DNA of 64,000 nt from Geothrix edaphica (lineage in GTDB: Bacteria > Acidobacteriota > Holophagae > Holophagales > Holophagaceae), in NCBI RefSeq assembly GCF_030268045.1, contig NZ_BSDC01000002.1, forward strand, positions 248,001-312,000. The letters run 5' to 3'. The notes beneath the pieces are model-generated. The model saw nothing but the letters and a program-made list of their open reading frames with translations. It was not told the origin of the DNA and made no database searches. Shown piece by piece: positions 1 through 7,839 of this stretch (the first letter of the stretch is position 1; each line of letters begins with the position of its first letter). The translations under genes and the position numbers were made by a program.

Positions 1-803
1 ACCATCTTCGTGCCGTTGTGGCGGCTCTCGGCGGCGAAGTGGCAGTCGGGGGTGCGGGTCATGTTCAGGTTCGAGCCCATGACCGCCAGGAACTTGGCGT
101 TGTACCAGTCGGCGCTCTCCTGCACGTCCGTCTGCTCGCCCCACATCTCGGGGCTGCTGGGGGGCAGGTCGCAATACCAGTCGTAGAAGCTGAGGTTGGT
201 GCCGCCCATGAGCTGGATGAACCGCGAGCCCGCGGCGTAGCTCAGCATGGACATGGCCGGGATGGGGCTGAAGCCCGCGATGCGGTCGGGCCCGTGGGTT
301 TTGATGGTGTGGATGTTGGCGGCGGCGATGAGCTCGCCCACCTGGTCCCAGGAAGCGCGGCGGAACCCGCCCTTGCCCCGGGCGCGCTGGTAGCGCGAGC
401 GCTTGTCGGGGTCATTCTGGATGCTGGCCCAGGCGGCCACGGGATCCTGGTGCCTGCCCTTGGCCTCCTCCCACAGGTCCATGAGGGCGCCCCTCATGTA
501 GGGGAACTTCACCCGCAGGGGGCTGTAGAGGTACCAGCTGAAGCTGATGCCCCGCTGGCAGCCGCGGGGTTCATAGGGCGGCACCTTCTCGTCCAGCAGG
601 GGGTAGTCGACGACCTGCATCTCCCAGGTGACGATCCCCTCCTTCACGTAGATGTTCCACCCGCAGCTGCCGGTGCAGTTCACGCCGTGGGTGCTGCGCA
701 CCACCTTGTCGTGGGCCCACCGGTTCCGGTAGAACTCCTCCCAGGAGCGGGTTTCGGGATCGACGATGTCGGTGATCCAGTGGCTCTGCTTGCGCTCGGT
801 CAT
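1..803 (-). CDS. narG: Respiratory nitrate reductase alpha subunit, N-terminal part (cut by window edge)
   Basis: This is the catalytic molybdenum subunit of membrane-bound nitrate reductase, reducing nitrate to nitrite on the cytoplasmic face. About 267 N-terminal residues are visible. Seen: the FS0 iron-sulfur motif with His39, Cys43, Cys47 and Cys82 ([11 protein letters not shown], then EPRGCQRG), the long NarG-type stretch ending [15 protein letters not shown], and DWYCDLPP, whose Asp212 matches the molybdenum-ligand Asp of E. coli NarG. No twin-arginine motif is seen at the N terminus. The ATG at 803-801 follows AGAAGGAA. The gene begins 18 bp after the diheme cytochrome stop, so the two are very likely one operon, with narHJI presumably beyond the edge. 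Confidence 0.95.
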   Translation of the reverse strand, partial: MTERKQSHWITDIVDPETRSWEEFYRNRWAHDKVVRSTHGVNCTGSCGWNIYVKEGIVTWEMQVVDYPLLDEKVPPYEPRGCQRGISFSWYLYSPLRVKFPYMRGALMDLWEEAKGRHQDPVAAWASIQNDPDKRSRYQRARGKGGFRRASWDQVGELIAAANIHTIKTHGPDRIAGFSPIPAMSMLSYAAGSRFIQLMGGTNLSFYDWYCDLPPSSPEMWGEQTDVQESADWYNAKFLAVMGSNLNMTRTPDCHFAAESRHNGTKM

Positions 804-821
804 GGCTCGGTTCCTTCTGGA

Positions 822-1643
822 TCAGGCGCGTGGCTTGAGGTTGCGGCGCAGGCCCCGGAAGCGCCGACGGCCCAGACGGCCGGCCAGCAGCATGCCGGAG
901 ACGAGGCCCACGATGCCCAGGACGGGGAAGGCCATGTCCGTGCGGGCCGGGGGCTGGGCGGCGAGGCTCTTGATGAAGCTGCCCACCTGGAAGGCCTCCT
1001 CCGCCGTGAGGGGCGTCTTCTGGAACACGCCCTGCATGGTGGGGAAGGCGGGGTTCTCGATGGCCGGCACCAGGCCCACGCCCAGCTTCCCGGAAGCCCC
1101 CGTGAGGTCCGGGCCCAGGCGCCCGCCCCCGAAGCCGCCCAGGCCCTGCGCGCTGTGGCAGGACATGCAGGCGGGCGCGCCGGAGGCGAAGCGGGTGAGG
1201 CCCATGAAGAGCTGCTGGCCGTTCCGGATGTCGGCGGGCGTGGCCGCCCGGGCGATGGCCGCGGTGCCGAGGGTCCTCCCCCCGGCCGAGTAGTCATCGA
1301 TGAGCTTGAGGAGGGCCTGGGCCTCGGCGGCGGTCACGCCCAGGTCCGGCATGCGTGTGCCGTTGAACTCCCGGAGGAGGGCGGCGGCCGTGGCATCGCC
1401 CCCGTCCAGCTGGGCCGAGGGCATCTGGATGAACTTGGACGACCACTCATGGGGCCGGCGCTGACCCAGGCCCTTGAGATCGGGACCCACCTTCCGGCCC
1501 GCCCCGATGGTGTGGCAGCTCATGCAGCTCTTGCGGAACTGGGCCTCGGCCTCCTGGGCGGCCAGGGTTGGGGCCGACATCGGCATCAGGGTCGCAAGGA
1601 CGGCCCAGGCGAGCACCTGTCGTGGCGTGATCCTGGGGAACAC
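822..1643 (-). CDS. Membrane-anchored diheme cytochrome c of the nar operon
   Basis: The 273-residue protein starts with a Sec signal-like hydrophobic segment (about residues 9-28). It has two class I cytochrome c domains with heme sites CMSCH at 40-44 and CMSCH at 159-163. Met98 in TRMPDL is a candidate axial ligand for the first heme. A C-terminal hydrophobic helix (about 237-256) precedes an arginine-rich tail, so the hemes should face the periplasm on a membrane tether. It is first in the operon with narG. Cytochromes c linked to nar operons are known (NarC of Thermus, and cytochromes near nar genes in Geobacter). A role passing electrons to or from the nitrate reductase is inference. Confidence 0.88.
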   Translation of the reverse strand: MFPRITPRQVLAWAVLATLMPMSAPTLAAQEAEAQFRKSCMSCHTIGAGRKVGPDLKGLGQRRPHEWSSKFIQMPSAQLDGGDATAAALLREFNGTRMPDLGVTAAEAQALLKLIDDYSAGGRTLGTAAIARAATPADIRNGQQLFMGLTRFASGAPACMSCHSAQGLGGFGGGRLGPDLTGASGKLGVGLVPAIENPAFPTMQGVFQKTPLTAEEAFQVGSFIKSLAAQPPARTDMAFPVLGIVGLVSGMLLAGRLGRRRFRGLRRNLKPRA

Positions 1644-1983
1644 AACACCTCCTCGGGGGGAGCAGCCGGCATGGGCACGGCGATTTTAGGAATGATTATT
1701 CTGAAATTCGGCCAAGTATGGCTCCGCTCCCCCTGCTTGCGCAAGGGGGTTCAAGTCAGAAATGATTGATTTTTTTATTTTGAATATCTTAATTAATATC
1801 AATAATTAATAATACATATCGGCACTTGTCGTCATCTTGAGACTCCATCTTCTCTCGGAACCTGATCCGCAGATACCTGAGGCCAGGGCAATCTCAAAAT
1901 CGCAAAATTCAGGGATGGCGCCTTTTCGTGGCTGATTTATATTCAGACCACAAATTCTTTTTATATTTCTCCCTGGAAGGTCC
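1644..1983. promoter_or_regulatory. AT-rich divergent promoter region between the nar operon and the Rrf2 regulator
   Basis: This 340-bp stretch has no gene. Bases about 1755-1830 are strikingly AT-rich against the GC-rich genome, as expected for regulated divergent promoters. It contains the degenerate inverted repeat TTGAATATC...GATATTAA-like sequence around 1779-1802 and runs of ATTAAT. No exact Fnr site (TTGAT-N4-ATCAA) was found. The palindromic character and the adjacent Rrf2 gene make an Rrf2 operator plausible, but no site can be fixed by eye. Confidence 0.5.
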
Positions 1984-2469
1984 ATGAACCATCCCCAGCC
2001 CGGCTGCCCCCACCCCCGCAGCCTCTTCCACGCCCCCACGCGTTACGCGCTGCAGGCCCTCGTGCGGATGCCCGGGGATGGGACCTACCGGCTGGCCCGG
2101 AACCTGGCCGCCGAGCTGGACCTGCCCGGCCCCTTCCTGGCCAAGATCCTGCAGATCCTGGCCCACGCGGACATCCTCGAGTCCCTGCGCGGTCCCACCG
2201 GGGGGTTCCGCCTGACGCGGCCCCCCGAGCGCATCACTCTGCGGGAGGTCGTGGTGGCCATGGAGGGCCCCGAGCCGTTCGAGGACTGCCTGCTGGGCCA
2301 TGCCGCGGTGGGCGAGGACTGCCATTGCCCCATCCGGCCCGCCTGGGACGTCCTCCAGACCCTCCTCACCACGACCCTGGCTCGGACCTCCCTCCGCGAC
2401 CTTCAGGTGGCTCAGGCCGCTCCGGATCGGCCGGAGGACCCGGACCTCTCGGTGGCCGCCCCCGTATAG
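1984..2469 (+). CDS. Rrf2-family transcriptional regulator (NsrR/IscR type)
   Basis: The 161-residue protein has an N-terminal winged helix-turn-helix (TRYALQALVRM... LARNLAAELDLPGPFLAKIL, then GPTGGFRLTRPPERI) typical of Rrf2 proteins. The region that binds an iron-sulfur cluster in NsrR and IscR contains Cys102, Cys113 and Cys115 (DCLLGHAAVGEDCHCP). Three cysteines fit cluster binding, but the spacing is not the IscR C-x5-C-x5-C. It diverges from the cytochrome-narG operon and precedes narK. A nitric-oxide or redox-sensing switch for the nitrate genes is the likely role by context. Start: ATG after CTGGAAGGTCC. Confidence 0.85.
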   Translation: MNHPQPGCPHPRSLFHAPTRYALQALVRMPGDGTYRLARNLAAELDLPGPFLAKILQILAHADILESLRGPTGGFRLTRPPERITLREVVVAMEGPEPFEDCLLGHAAVGEDCHCPIRPAWDVLQTLLTTTLARTSLRDLQVAQAAPDRPEDPDLSVAAPV

Positions 2470-2482
2470 ATATTCGAGAGCG

Positions 2483-2498
2483 CGTGATCCCCATCACG
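2483..2498. promoter_or_regulatory. Crp/Fnr-type palindromic operator upstream of narK
   Basis: CGTGATccccATCACG is a perfect inverted repeat of the form GTGAT-N4-ATCAC, the architecture of Crp/Fnr-family sites (Fnr TTGAT-N4-ATCAA, Crp TGTGA-N6-TCACA). It lies 70 bp before the first narK start. A related site precedes the Crp/Fnr regulator encoded at 6917-7591, which is the obvious candidate binder. Confidence 0.6.
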
Positions 2499-2527
2499 AT
2501 CTCCAACCCCACTCACGATTTATTTTA

Positions 2528-2541
2528 GGATATTTAAATCC
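2528..2541. promoter_or_regulatory. Imperfect palindrome in the narK leader
   Basis: GGATATTTAAATCC is an AT-rich near-palindrome 26 bp upstream of the narK ATG, between the Crp/Fnr-like site and the ribosome-binding site. AT-rich interrupted palindromes of this sort are used by Rrf2 proteins such as NsrR. Binding by the neighbouring Rrf2 protein is inference. Confidence 0.35.
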
Positions 2542-2567
2542 GTTTTAGATTCTCCCCGGAGGCGTCC

Positions 2568-4115
2568 ATGTCGGAACGATCCCGAGCCGCCACCGCCCTG
2601 GCCATGAGCACCCTGGCCTTCACCCTCTGTTTCGCCGTGTGGACGCTGAACGGCGTCCTGGTCACCTTCCTGGTGGAGAACGGCCTCTTCCGCTGGGACA
2701 CGGCCCAGATCGGCTGGCTCATCGGCATCCCCGTGCTCACCGGCTCGGTGATGCGCCTGCCCGTGGGCCTGCTCACGGACCGCTTCGGCGGCCGGAAGGT
2801 CTACACCATCCTGCTCCTGCTGGCGGCCCTGCCCACCTGGCTGCTGGGCAGCGTCCAGAGCTACCAGGGCTTCCTCCTGGCTTCGCTGGGCTTCGGGCTG
2901 TCGGGCGCAGCCTTTGCCGTGGGCATCGCGTACTCCAGCGTATGGTTCAGCAAGGCGCACCAGGGCACGGCGCTCGGCATCTTCGGCGCGGGCAACGCGG
3001 GCTCGGCCCTCACCAGCATGGGCGCGCCCTTCCTCCTGAAGAAGCTCACGGCGGGCGGCGCGAACCTGGAGGCCTGGCGCATGCTGCCGAAGCTCTATGC
3101 CGCCGTCCTTTTGATCATGGCTGTCGTGTTCTTCCTCACCACCCATGAGAAGAAGGCGGAGGGCGCGAAGGGCAAGACCTTCGTCCAGATGCTCTCGCCC
3201 CTGCGCCACCTGCGGGTGTGGCGCTTCGGCCTCTACTACTTCCTGGTCTTCGGCTGCTTCGTGGCCCTGGCCCAGTGGCTGATCCCCTACTACGTGGGCG
3301 TCTACGGCATGAGCCTCGCCATGGCCGGCCTCCTGGCCTCCCTCTTCAGCCTGCCCTCGGGCCTCATCCGCGCCGCGGGGGGCTGGATGTCGGACCGCTT
3401 CGGCGCCCGGGCGGTGATGTACTGGACCTTCGGGCTCAGCATCTTCGCGTGCGCGGCCCTCATGGTGCCGCGCATGTCCATCGAGAGCCCGGGGCCCTCG
3501 GTGCTGGCCCAGGTGGGCGGCATCGTGACCGAGGTGGCCCCCGGCCGCATCGTGGTGGGGGACACCACCTATGCCTTCCGGATGAAGGGGGCGGAACCGG
3601 AGGTGCAGAACGAGCGCCTGCTGGTGCTGCCCCAGAGCCGCTTCTGGCAGACGCCCGCGGTCAAGGTGGGCGACCGCGTGAAGAAGAAGCAGCTGCTGGC
3701 TTCGGGCACCACCCATGTGTTCTTCCAGGCCAATGTGTGGATCTTCACCTTCCTGGTCTTCGTGGTGGGCATCGTGTGGGGCATCGGGAAGGCGGCGGTC
3801 TACCGCTACATCCCCGACTACTTCCCGGACGAGGTCGGCGTGGTGGGCGGCATCGTGGGCGTCATCGGCGGCCTCGGCGGCTTCGTGGGGCCCATCCTCT
3901 TCGGCTACCTGCTCAAGGCCACGGGCCTGTGGACCACCATGTGGCTGTTCCTCACGGTCCTGTCCGTCATCTGCCTGGTCTGGCTGCACACGGTGGTGCG
4001 GCGCCTCACCCGCGAGCAGAATGAGACCCTCTTCACCCGCTTCGAGCACCCCAAGCCCGCACCCGTCCCTGCCCTTGCCCCCGGCCTTGCCGGCGCCGAC
4101 GCCGAACCCGCCTGA
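2568..4115 (+). CDS. narK: NarK-family nitrate/nitrite transporter with inserted soluble segment
   Basis: The 515-residue major-facilitator protein carries the nitrate-nitrite-porter signatures AGNAGSALTSMGAP (141-154) and GGIVGVIGGLGGFVGP (427-442). It also has paired arginine helices VMRLPVGLLTDRFGGR (61-76) and LIRAAGGWMSDRFGAR (266-281) matching the substrate-binding arginines of NarK. Between the helices ending near 303 and starting near 388 sits a hydrophilic insertion of about 80 residues, including VGGIVTEVAPGRIVVGD and VKVGDRVKKKQLLASG, that looks like a small beta barrel rather than a loop. It imports nitrate and/or exports nitrite for NarG. A second narK follows 31 bp later. Confidence 0.93.
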   Translation: MSERSRAATALAMSTLAFTLCFAVWTLNGVLVTFLVENGLFRWDTAQIGWLIGIPVLTGSVMRLPVGLLTDRFGGRKVYTILLLLAALPTWLLGSVQSYQGFLLASLGFGLSGAAFAVGIAYSSVWFSKAHQGTALGIFGAGNAGSALTSMGAPFLLKKLTAGGANLEAWRMLPKLYAAVLLIMAVVFFLTTHEKKAEGAKGKTFVQMLSPLRHLRVWRFGLYYFLVFGCFVALAQWLIPYYVGVYGMSLAMAGLLASLFSLPSGLIRAAGGWMSDRFGARAVMYWTFGLSIFACAALMVPRMSIESPGPSVLAQVGGIVTEVAPGRIVVGDTTYAFRMKGAEPEVQNERLLVLPQSRFWQTPAVKVGDRVKKKQLLASGTTHVFFQANVWIFTFLVFVVGIVWGIGKAAVYRYIPDYFPDEVGVVGGIVGVIGGLGGFVGPILFGYLLKATGLWTTMWLFLTVLSVICLVWLHTVVRRLTREQNETLFTRFEHPKPAPVPALAPGLAGADAEPA

Positions 4116-4146
4116 TCCGACTACGACCCTCGAACTGGGAGACCCC

Positions 4147-5652
4147 ATGGCCAAACTCACCGAATGGAACGTCGAGGACGAGACCTTCTGGCTCGGCGGC
4201 AAACGCATCGCCCACCGGAACCTCGCCATCTCCGTGCCCAGCCTCCTCTGCGCCTTCGCGGTGTGGATGTTCTGGTCCATTCTCACCGTCCGTATGAAGG
4301 ACGCGGGCTTCCCCTTCACGGATGCCCAGCTCTTCACCCTCATCAGCATTGCGGGCCTCTCCGGTGCCACCCTGCGCATCCCCAACTCCTTCATGGTGGC
4401 CCTGGCAGGCGGGCGCAACGTGGTGGCCCTCACCACGGCCATGCTCATCGCCCCGGCCCTGGGCGCGGGCATCGCCCTGCAGGACAAGGCGACGCCCTTC
4501 TCCACCTTCGCGATCCTGGCGGTGCTCTCGGGCATCGGGGGCGGCAATTTCTCCTCCTCCATGTCCAACATCAACAGCTTCTTCCCCAAGCGCTCTGCGG
4601 GCCTGGCCCTGGGCCTCAATGCGGGCATCGGCAACCTGGGCGTGAGCGTCATGCAGCTGGTGGTGCCCGCCGTCATGGGCTCGGCCCTGTTCGGCGCCCT
4701 CTCCGGCGCCCCCCACATCACGGCCCTCGGGAAGCAGATGTGGGTGCAGAACGGCGCCCTCGTGTGGCTGCCCTTCCTGGTGGTGCTGGCGGTGGCCTCC
4801 TGGCTCGGGATGAACAACCTGCCCCACCACGACAGCGACCACACGCCGGCCGCCCTGGGCAAGATCCTGGGCCTGCACCTCCCCGCCTTCGCCGCCGCGG
4901 GGCTGGTGGCCTGGATCGTGGTGCGCTACCCCAAGCTGGGCCTCGGCGCCCAGCTGGGCCTGGTGCTGCTGGCCATCGCCGTGTGTCTGGCCCTGCTCAA
5001 GCTCCTGCCCGGCAAGGTGAAGACGAGCCTCGACAAGCAGTTCGCCATCTTCCGCATGAAGCACACCTGGCTCATGACCCTGCTCTACATCATGACCTTC
5101 GGCAGCTTCATCGGGTACTCCGCCGCCTTCCCCCTGCTGCTCAAGCTCTTCTTCGGCAAGAGCGTCACCAACCCCGCCACCTACGCCTTCCTGGGGCCCC
5201 TGGTGGGCAGCCTCATCCGGCCCGTGGGCGGCTGGCTGTCGGACAAGTTCCGGGGCTCCGTCATCACCCAGTGGTCCACGGTCATCCAGATCATCGGCGC
5301 CCTGGCGGTGGCCGTGGTCATCAAGCAGGCCCAGGGGAATCCCAACCCCGCCCACCTCTTCATGCCCTTCCTGCTGAGCTTCCTGCTGCTCTTCCTGGGC
5401 TCGGGCATCGGCAATGGCAGCACCTTCCAGATGGTGCCCTTCATCTTCGAGACCCAGTTCGCGGGTCCCGTGCTCGGCTGGACGGGCGCCATGGCCGCCT
5501 ATGGCAGCTACGTCATCCCCACCGTGTTCAAGTCCCAGATCGCCGCGGGCACCGTGCAGAACGCCCTCTACGGCTTCGCGGCCTTCTACGTGGTGTGCCT
5601 CGCCGTGAACTGGTGGTACTACGCCCGGAAGGGCGCCGAGGTGCGGTGCTGA
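4147..5652 (+). CDS. narK: Second NarK-family nitrate/nitrite transporter
   Basis: This 501-residue membrane protein belongs to the other NarK branch. It has the N-terminal WNVEDETFWLGGKRIAHRNL segment, the signature GGGNFSSSMSNINSFFPKR, then LGLNAGIGNLGVSVMQL, and a late GSGIGNGSTFQMVPFIF motif. The ATG follows GGGAGACCCC, 31 bp after the first narK. The open frame extends further upstream only as a shadow of that gene. Two dissimilar NarK proteins in tandem often split the work (proton-driven nitrate uptake versus nitrate/nitrite exchange). Which copy does which cannot be read from sequence alone. Confidence 0.93.
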   Translation: MAKLTEWNVEDETFWLGGKRIAHRNLAISVPSLLCAFAVWMFWSILTVRMKDAGFPFTDAQLFTLISIAGLSGATLRIPNSFMVALAGGRNVVALTTAMLIAPALGAGIALQDKATPFSTFAILAVLSGIGGGNFSSSMSNINSFFPKRSAGLALGLNAGIGNLGVSVMQLVVPAVMGSALFGALSGAPHITALGKQMWVQNGALVWLPFLVVLAVASWLGMNNLPHHDSDHTPAALGKILGLHLPAFAAAGLVAWIVVRYPKLGLGAQLGLVLLAIAVCLALLKLLPGKVKTSLDKQFAIFRMKHTWLMTLLYIMTFGSFIGYSAAFPLLLKLFFGKSVTNPATYAFLGPLVGSLIRPVGGWLSDKFRGSVITQWSTVIQIIGALAVAVVIKQAQGNPNPAHLFMPFLLSFLLLFLGSGIGNGSTFQMVPFIFETQFAGPVLGWTGAMAAYGSYVIPTVFKSQIAAGTVQNALYGFAAFYVVCLAVNWWYYARKGAEVRC

Positions 5653-5689
5653 CAGTCCGCTGTAGAGGCCGTGGCGGTATCCTTCGCCC

Positions 5690-6829
5690 ATGGCCATGAG
5701 CTGCGACCATCCCGACCTGCTGCCCCTGGACGAGGCACTGGCCCGGCTCTGGGCGGCCCTGCCCGCGCCGGCCTCGTCCGAGGTGCGGGCGGACCGGGAC
5801 GACCCGGCTGCGGATCTGGCGGCCATGGATGGCGTGGCGCTGCGCTCGGAGGACGGACGCGCGCCGCGCCGCCTCCTGGGCACCCTCTACGCCGGCGATG
5901 ACCCGGCGGCCTTCACGGTGACCCCCGGCACCGCCGTGCGCATCATGACCGGCGCAGCCCTGCCCGCGGGCGCGGATGCCATCCTGCCCGTGGAGCAGCT
6001 GCACGAGACCGAGGGCCAGATCCATCCCCAGGCCATCCCGGAAGCTGGCGACCATGTGCGCCGCCGCGGCGGCCAGGCCTGTGCCGGCGATCTGCTCCTG
6101 CCCGCGGACCAGCCCCTGAACGTGGCCCGCACGGCCCTGCGGGCCTGGGTGGGCCGGCCCCTGCCTCCGCCCAGACGCATCCGCGTGGCTGTGGCCTCCA
6201 CCGGGGACGAGCTGGTGACCGACCCCCTGCCCCACCAGATCCGCGATTCCAACGGCCCCATGCTGGCGGCCCTGGCCCATGCCCTGGGGGCGGACGTCGA
6301 GCGCCGTCCCGCCCTCCCCGACGATCCCGAGACCCTGGCCGCGGCCCTGCGGAACCCTGGCGGCGTCCGCATCCTGATGACCTCCGGCGGCGTGAGCATG
6401 GGAGAGCACGATCACCTGCCCGCGGTGCTGAAGGACCTGGGCGCGACCATCCTCTTCCACAAGATCCGCCTCAAGCCCGGCAAGCCCATGCTGGCGGCCC
6501 AGCTGGGCGATCTGCTGGTGCTGGGCCTGCCGGGCAATCCCGTGTCCGCCTACCTCAATGCCCTGCTGTTCCTCCCCGTCGCCCTCGCGAAGCTGGAGGG
6601 CCGAGCCCTGCCCGATCCCTGGCGCCGGGCCCGCCTCGCCGCCCCCGTGAAGCACAAGGGCGACCGCCCTCTCCTGCATCCCTGCAGCCTCGAAGACGGC
6701 CAGCTCCACCCCCTGCCCGGCAAGGGCTCCGCCGACCTCGTCACCCTCGCCCGGGCCGACGCCTTCGCCTGGATCGAGGCTCCCGGCCAGGAGGCGGGGG
6801 CCAGGGTCCGCTACCTAACGGTGATGTAG
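5690..6829 (+). CDS. moeA: Molybdopterin molybdotransferase MoeA
   Basis: MoeA inserts molybdate into adenylylated molybdopterin to make the cofactor NarG needs. The 379-residue protein shows the family blocks in order: AAMDGVAL near 45-51, GAALPAGADAILPVEQL near 88-104, STGDELV near 168-174, the MPT-binding TSGGVSMGEHDHLP near 230-243, and GLPGNPVSAYLNALLF near 280-295. Either of two ATGs six bases apart could start it. It lies 37 bp after the second narK in the same direction, so cofactor supply is probably co-expressed with nitrate transport. Confidence 0.94.
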   Translation: MAMSCDHPDLLPLDEALARLWAALPAPASSEVRADRDDPAADLAAMDGVALRSEDGRAPRRLLGTLYAGDDPAAFTVTPGTAVRIMTGAALPAGADAILPVEQLHETEGQIHPQAIPEAGDHVRRRGGQACAGDLLLPADQPLNVARTALRAWVGRPLPPPRRIRVAVASTGDELVTDPLPHQIRDSNGPMLAALAHALGADVERRPALPDDPETLAAALRNPGGVRILMTSGGVSMGEHDHLPAVLKDLGATILFHKIRLKPGKPMLAAQLGDLLVLGLPGNPVSAYLNALLFLPVALAKLEGRALPDPWRRARLAAPVKHKGDRPLLHPCSLEDGQLHPLPGKGSADLVTLARADAFAWIEAPGQEAGARVRYLTVM

Positions 6830-6918
6830 CCCCCGCTCCGAATCGCCTGCGGCGATTTGGAGCCAGGAATAGATCTCTTTCTATCTCCAAAAGGCGAAGC
6901 GTTTTGGAGCCCCCGCTC
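6828..6918. repeat. Double-hairpin element flanked by 11-bp direct repeats between moeA and the Crp/Fnr gene
   Basis: AGCCCCCGCTC occurs at 6828-6838 and again at 6908-6918, where it overlaps the regulator stop codon. Between the copies lie two hairpins: AATCGCC-tgc-GGCGATT (6841-6857) and CTCCAAAA-ggcgaagcg-TTTTGGAG (6885-6909). The first hairpin matches the core of the hairpins beside the duplicated efp and NFACT gene tails. The region can serve as a bidirectional terminator for the convergent genes. Confidence 0.6.
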
Positions 6919-7591
6919 AGCCCTTCGCGTACCGCTGCAGCTTCCCGAGGTCCAGGATGCGCACGACGGGGAAGGTGCTCTGGATGAGGCCGAGGTCCGT
7001 CAACAGACGCAGGGCTCGGCTGAAGGCCTCGCGGCTGGCGCCGATGCACTGGGCCAGGTCCTCCTGGGTCTCCTGGAACTCCACCAGGGACCGCATGGGG
7101 TGGGACTCGTGGGCCTCCAACAGCAGCTGGGCCACCCGCTCGGGCACGCTGTGCAGGCTGAGGGTCTCCACCAGGGTCACCAGGTGGCGCACCTTGGCGG
7201 CGAAGTGGTGGATGAGCATCTCGGCCACTTCCGGGTGGCGGTGGACGATCTGGCGCAAGGGGGCGGAGGGGATCAGCCAGCACTCGGTCTCGCCATGGGA
7301 CTCGGCGCTGGAGGCGATGGGGGCGCCGTCGAACACAGCCACCTCGCCCACGCAGTCCCCGACCTTGAGGAACTGGAGCACCTGCACCCGGCCGCGGCCG
7401 TCCGTGCGGAAGACCTTGAGGCCGCCCTTCACCACCACGTAGACGCCCGGCACCTGGTCGCCCTGGGTGTAGACCCGGGCGCCATCGGGGAAGCGCCGCA
7501 ACTCGGCGATGCTGGCCAGTTCCTCGGCGGCGTTCATCGGCAGCCCTGCCAGGAACTCGATCCTTCTCAGATTGAGGACTGCTTGAGGCAT
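6917..7591 (-). CDS. Crp/Fnr-family transcriptional regulator
   Basis: The 224-residue protein has an N-terminal cyclic-nucleotide-binding-type beta roll (about 10-125, with GDQVPGVYVVVKGGLKVF and GDCVGEVAVFDGAPI) and a C-terminal helix-turn-helix (QEDLAQCIGASREAFSRALRLL). It lacks the N-terminal cysteine cluster of Fnr, so it is probably a Crp- or Dnr-like sensor. The ATG at 7591 follows GGTGGAG; a 21-residue upstream extension is less likely. It sits at the end of the nitrate island and a TGTGA-N6-TCACG site precedes it, which suggests autoregulation and control of narK. The effector is unknown. Confidence 0.88.
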   Translation of the reverse strand: MPQAVLNLRRIEFLAGLPMNAAEELASIAELRRFPDGARVYTQGDQVPGVYVVVKGGLKVFRTDGRGRVQVLQFLKVGDCVGEVAVFDGAPIASSAESHGETECWLIPSAPLRQIVHRHPEVAEMLIHHFAAKVRHLVTLVETLSLHSVPERVAQLLLEAHESHPMRSLVEFQETQEDLAQCIGASREAFSRALRLLTDLGLIQSTFPVVRILDLGKLQRYAKG

Positions 7592-7639
7592 GGGGCTCCA
7601 CCAAGGCACTAGATCAGTTATCGCACATTTCCATCGGAT

Positions 7640-7655
7640 TGTGATTCTGGTCACG
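7640..7655. promoter_or_regulatory. Crp-like operator upstream of the Crp/Fnr gene
   Basis: TGTGATTCTGGTCACG matches the Crp consensus TGTGA-N6-TCACA at nine of ten positions. It lies about 50 bp upstream of the regulator start. It also fits GTGAT-N4-RTCAC, the pattern of the palindrome before narK. Autoregulation is the simplest reading. Confidence 0.55.
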
Positions 7656-7725
7656 CACCCGGGAACCAGGCGACCAGTACTTTACCGCGGGGTGGGAATT
7701 TCGTCTGGCGGAATTCGTATAGGAC

Positions 7726-7757
7726 AAGGCCCCGGCGGCATCTGCCTACCGGGGCCT
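7726..7757 (-). terminator. efp: Hairpin beyond the displaced efp tail (probable original efp terminator)
   Basis: AAGGCCCCGG and CCGGGGCCT form a 9-bp GC stem around a 13-base loop. It stands about 30 bp beyond the duplicate tail of efp, not beyond the present efp stop. The rest of 7656-7785 contains no gene. Confidence 0.55.
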
Positions 7758-7785
7758 CCATTGAGTCTCCTTATCGATGGAGCGT

Positions 7786-7839
7786 CTACTTCACGCGTTC
7801 CATGAACGTCCGATCGACCGTATTCACTCGGATCCTCTT
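7786..7839 (-). repeat. Duplicate 3' tail of efp, with its own stop codon
   Basis: Read on the minus strand this stretch encodes RIRVNTVDRTFMERVK followed by TAG, the same as the last codons of efp (KIRVNTVDRTFMERVK, stop) located 104 bp upstream. Over the shared last 15 codons plus stop, all six base differences are at third codon positions and all are synonymous. It has no start codon or gene body, so it is a stranded gene end. Confidence 0.9.

Noticed and set aside
18-1769. Long plus-strand open frame over narG and the cytochrome gene
   Set aside because: It is the antisense shadow of two clearly recognised minus-strand genes, a common effect of high GC content.
1779-1820. Fnr or Fur site in the AT-rich nar promoter region
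   Set aside because: Half-sites are present but no full consensus match was found by eye.
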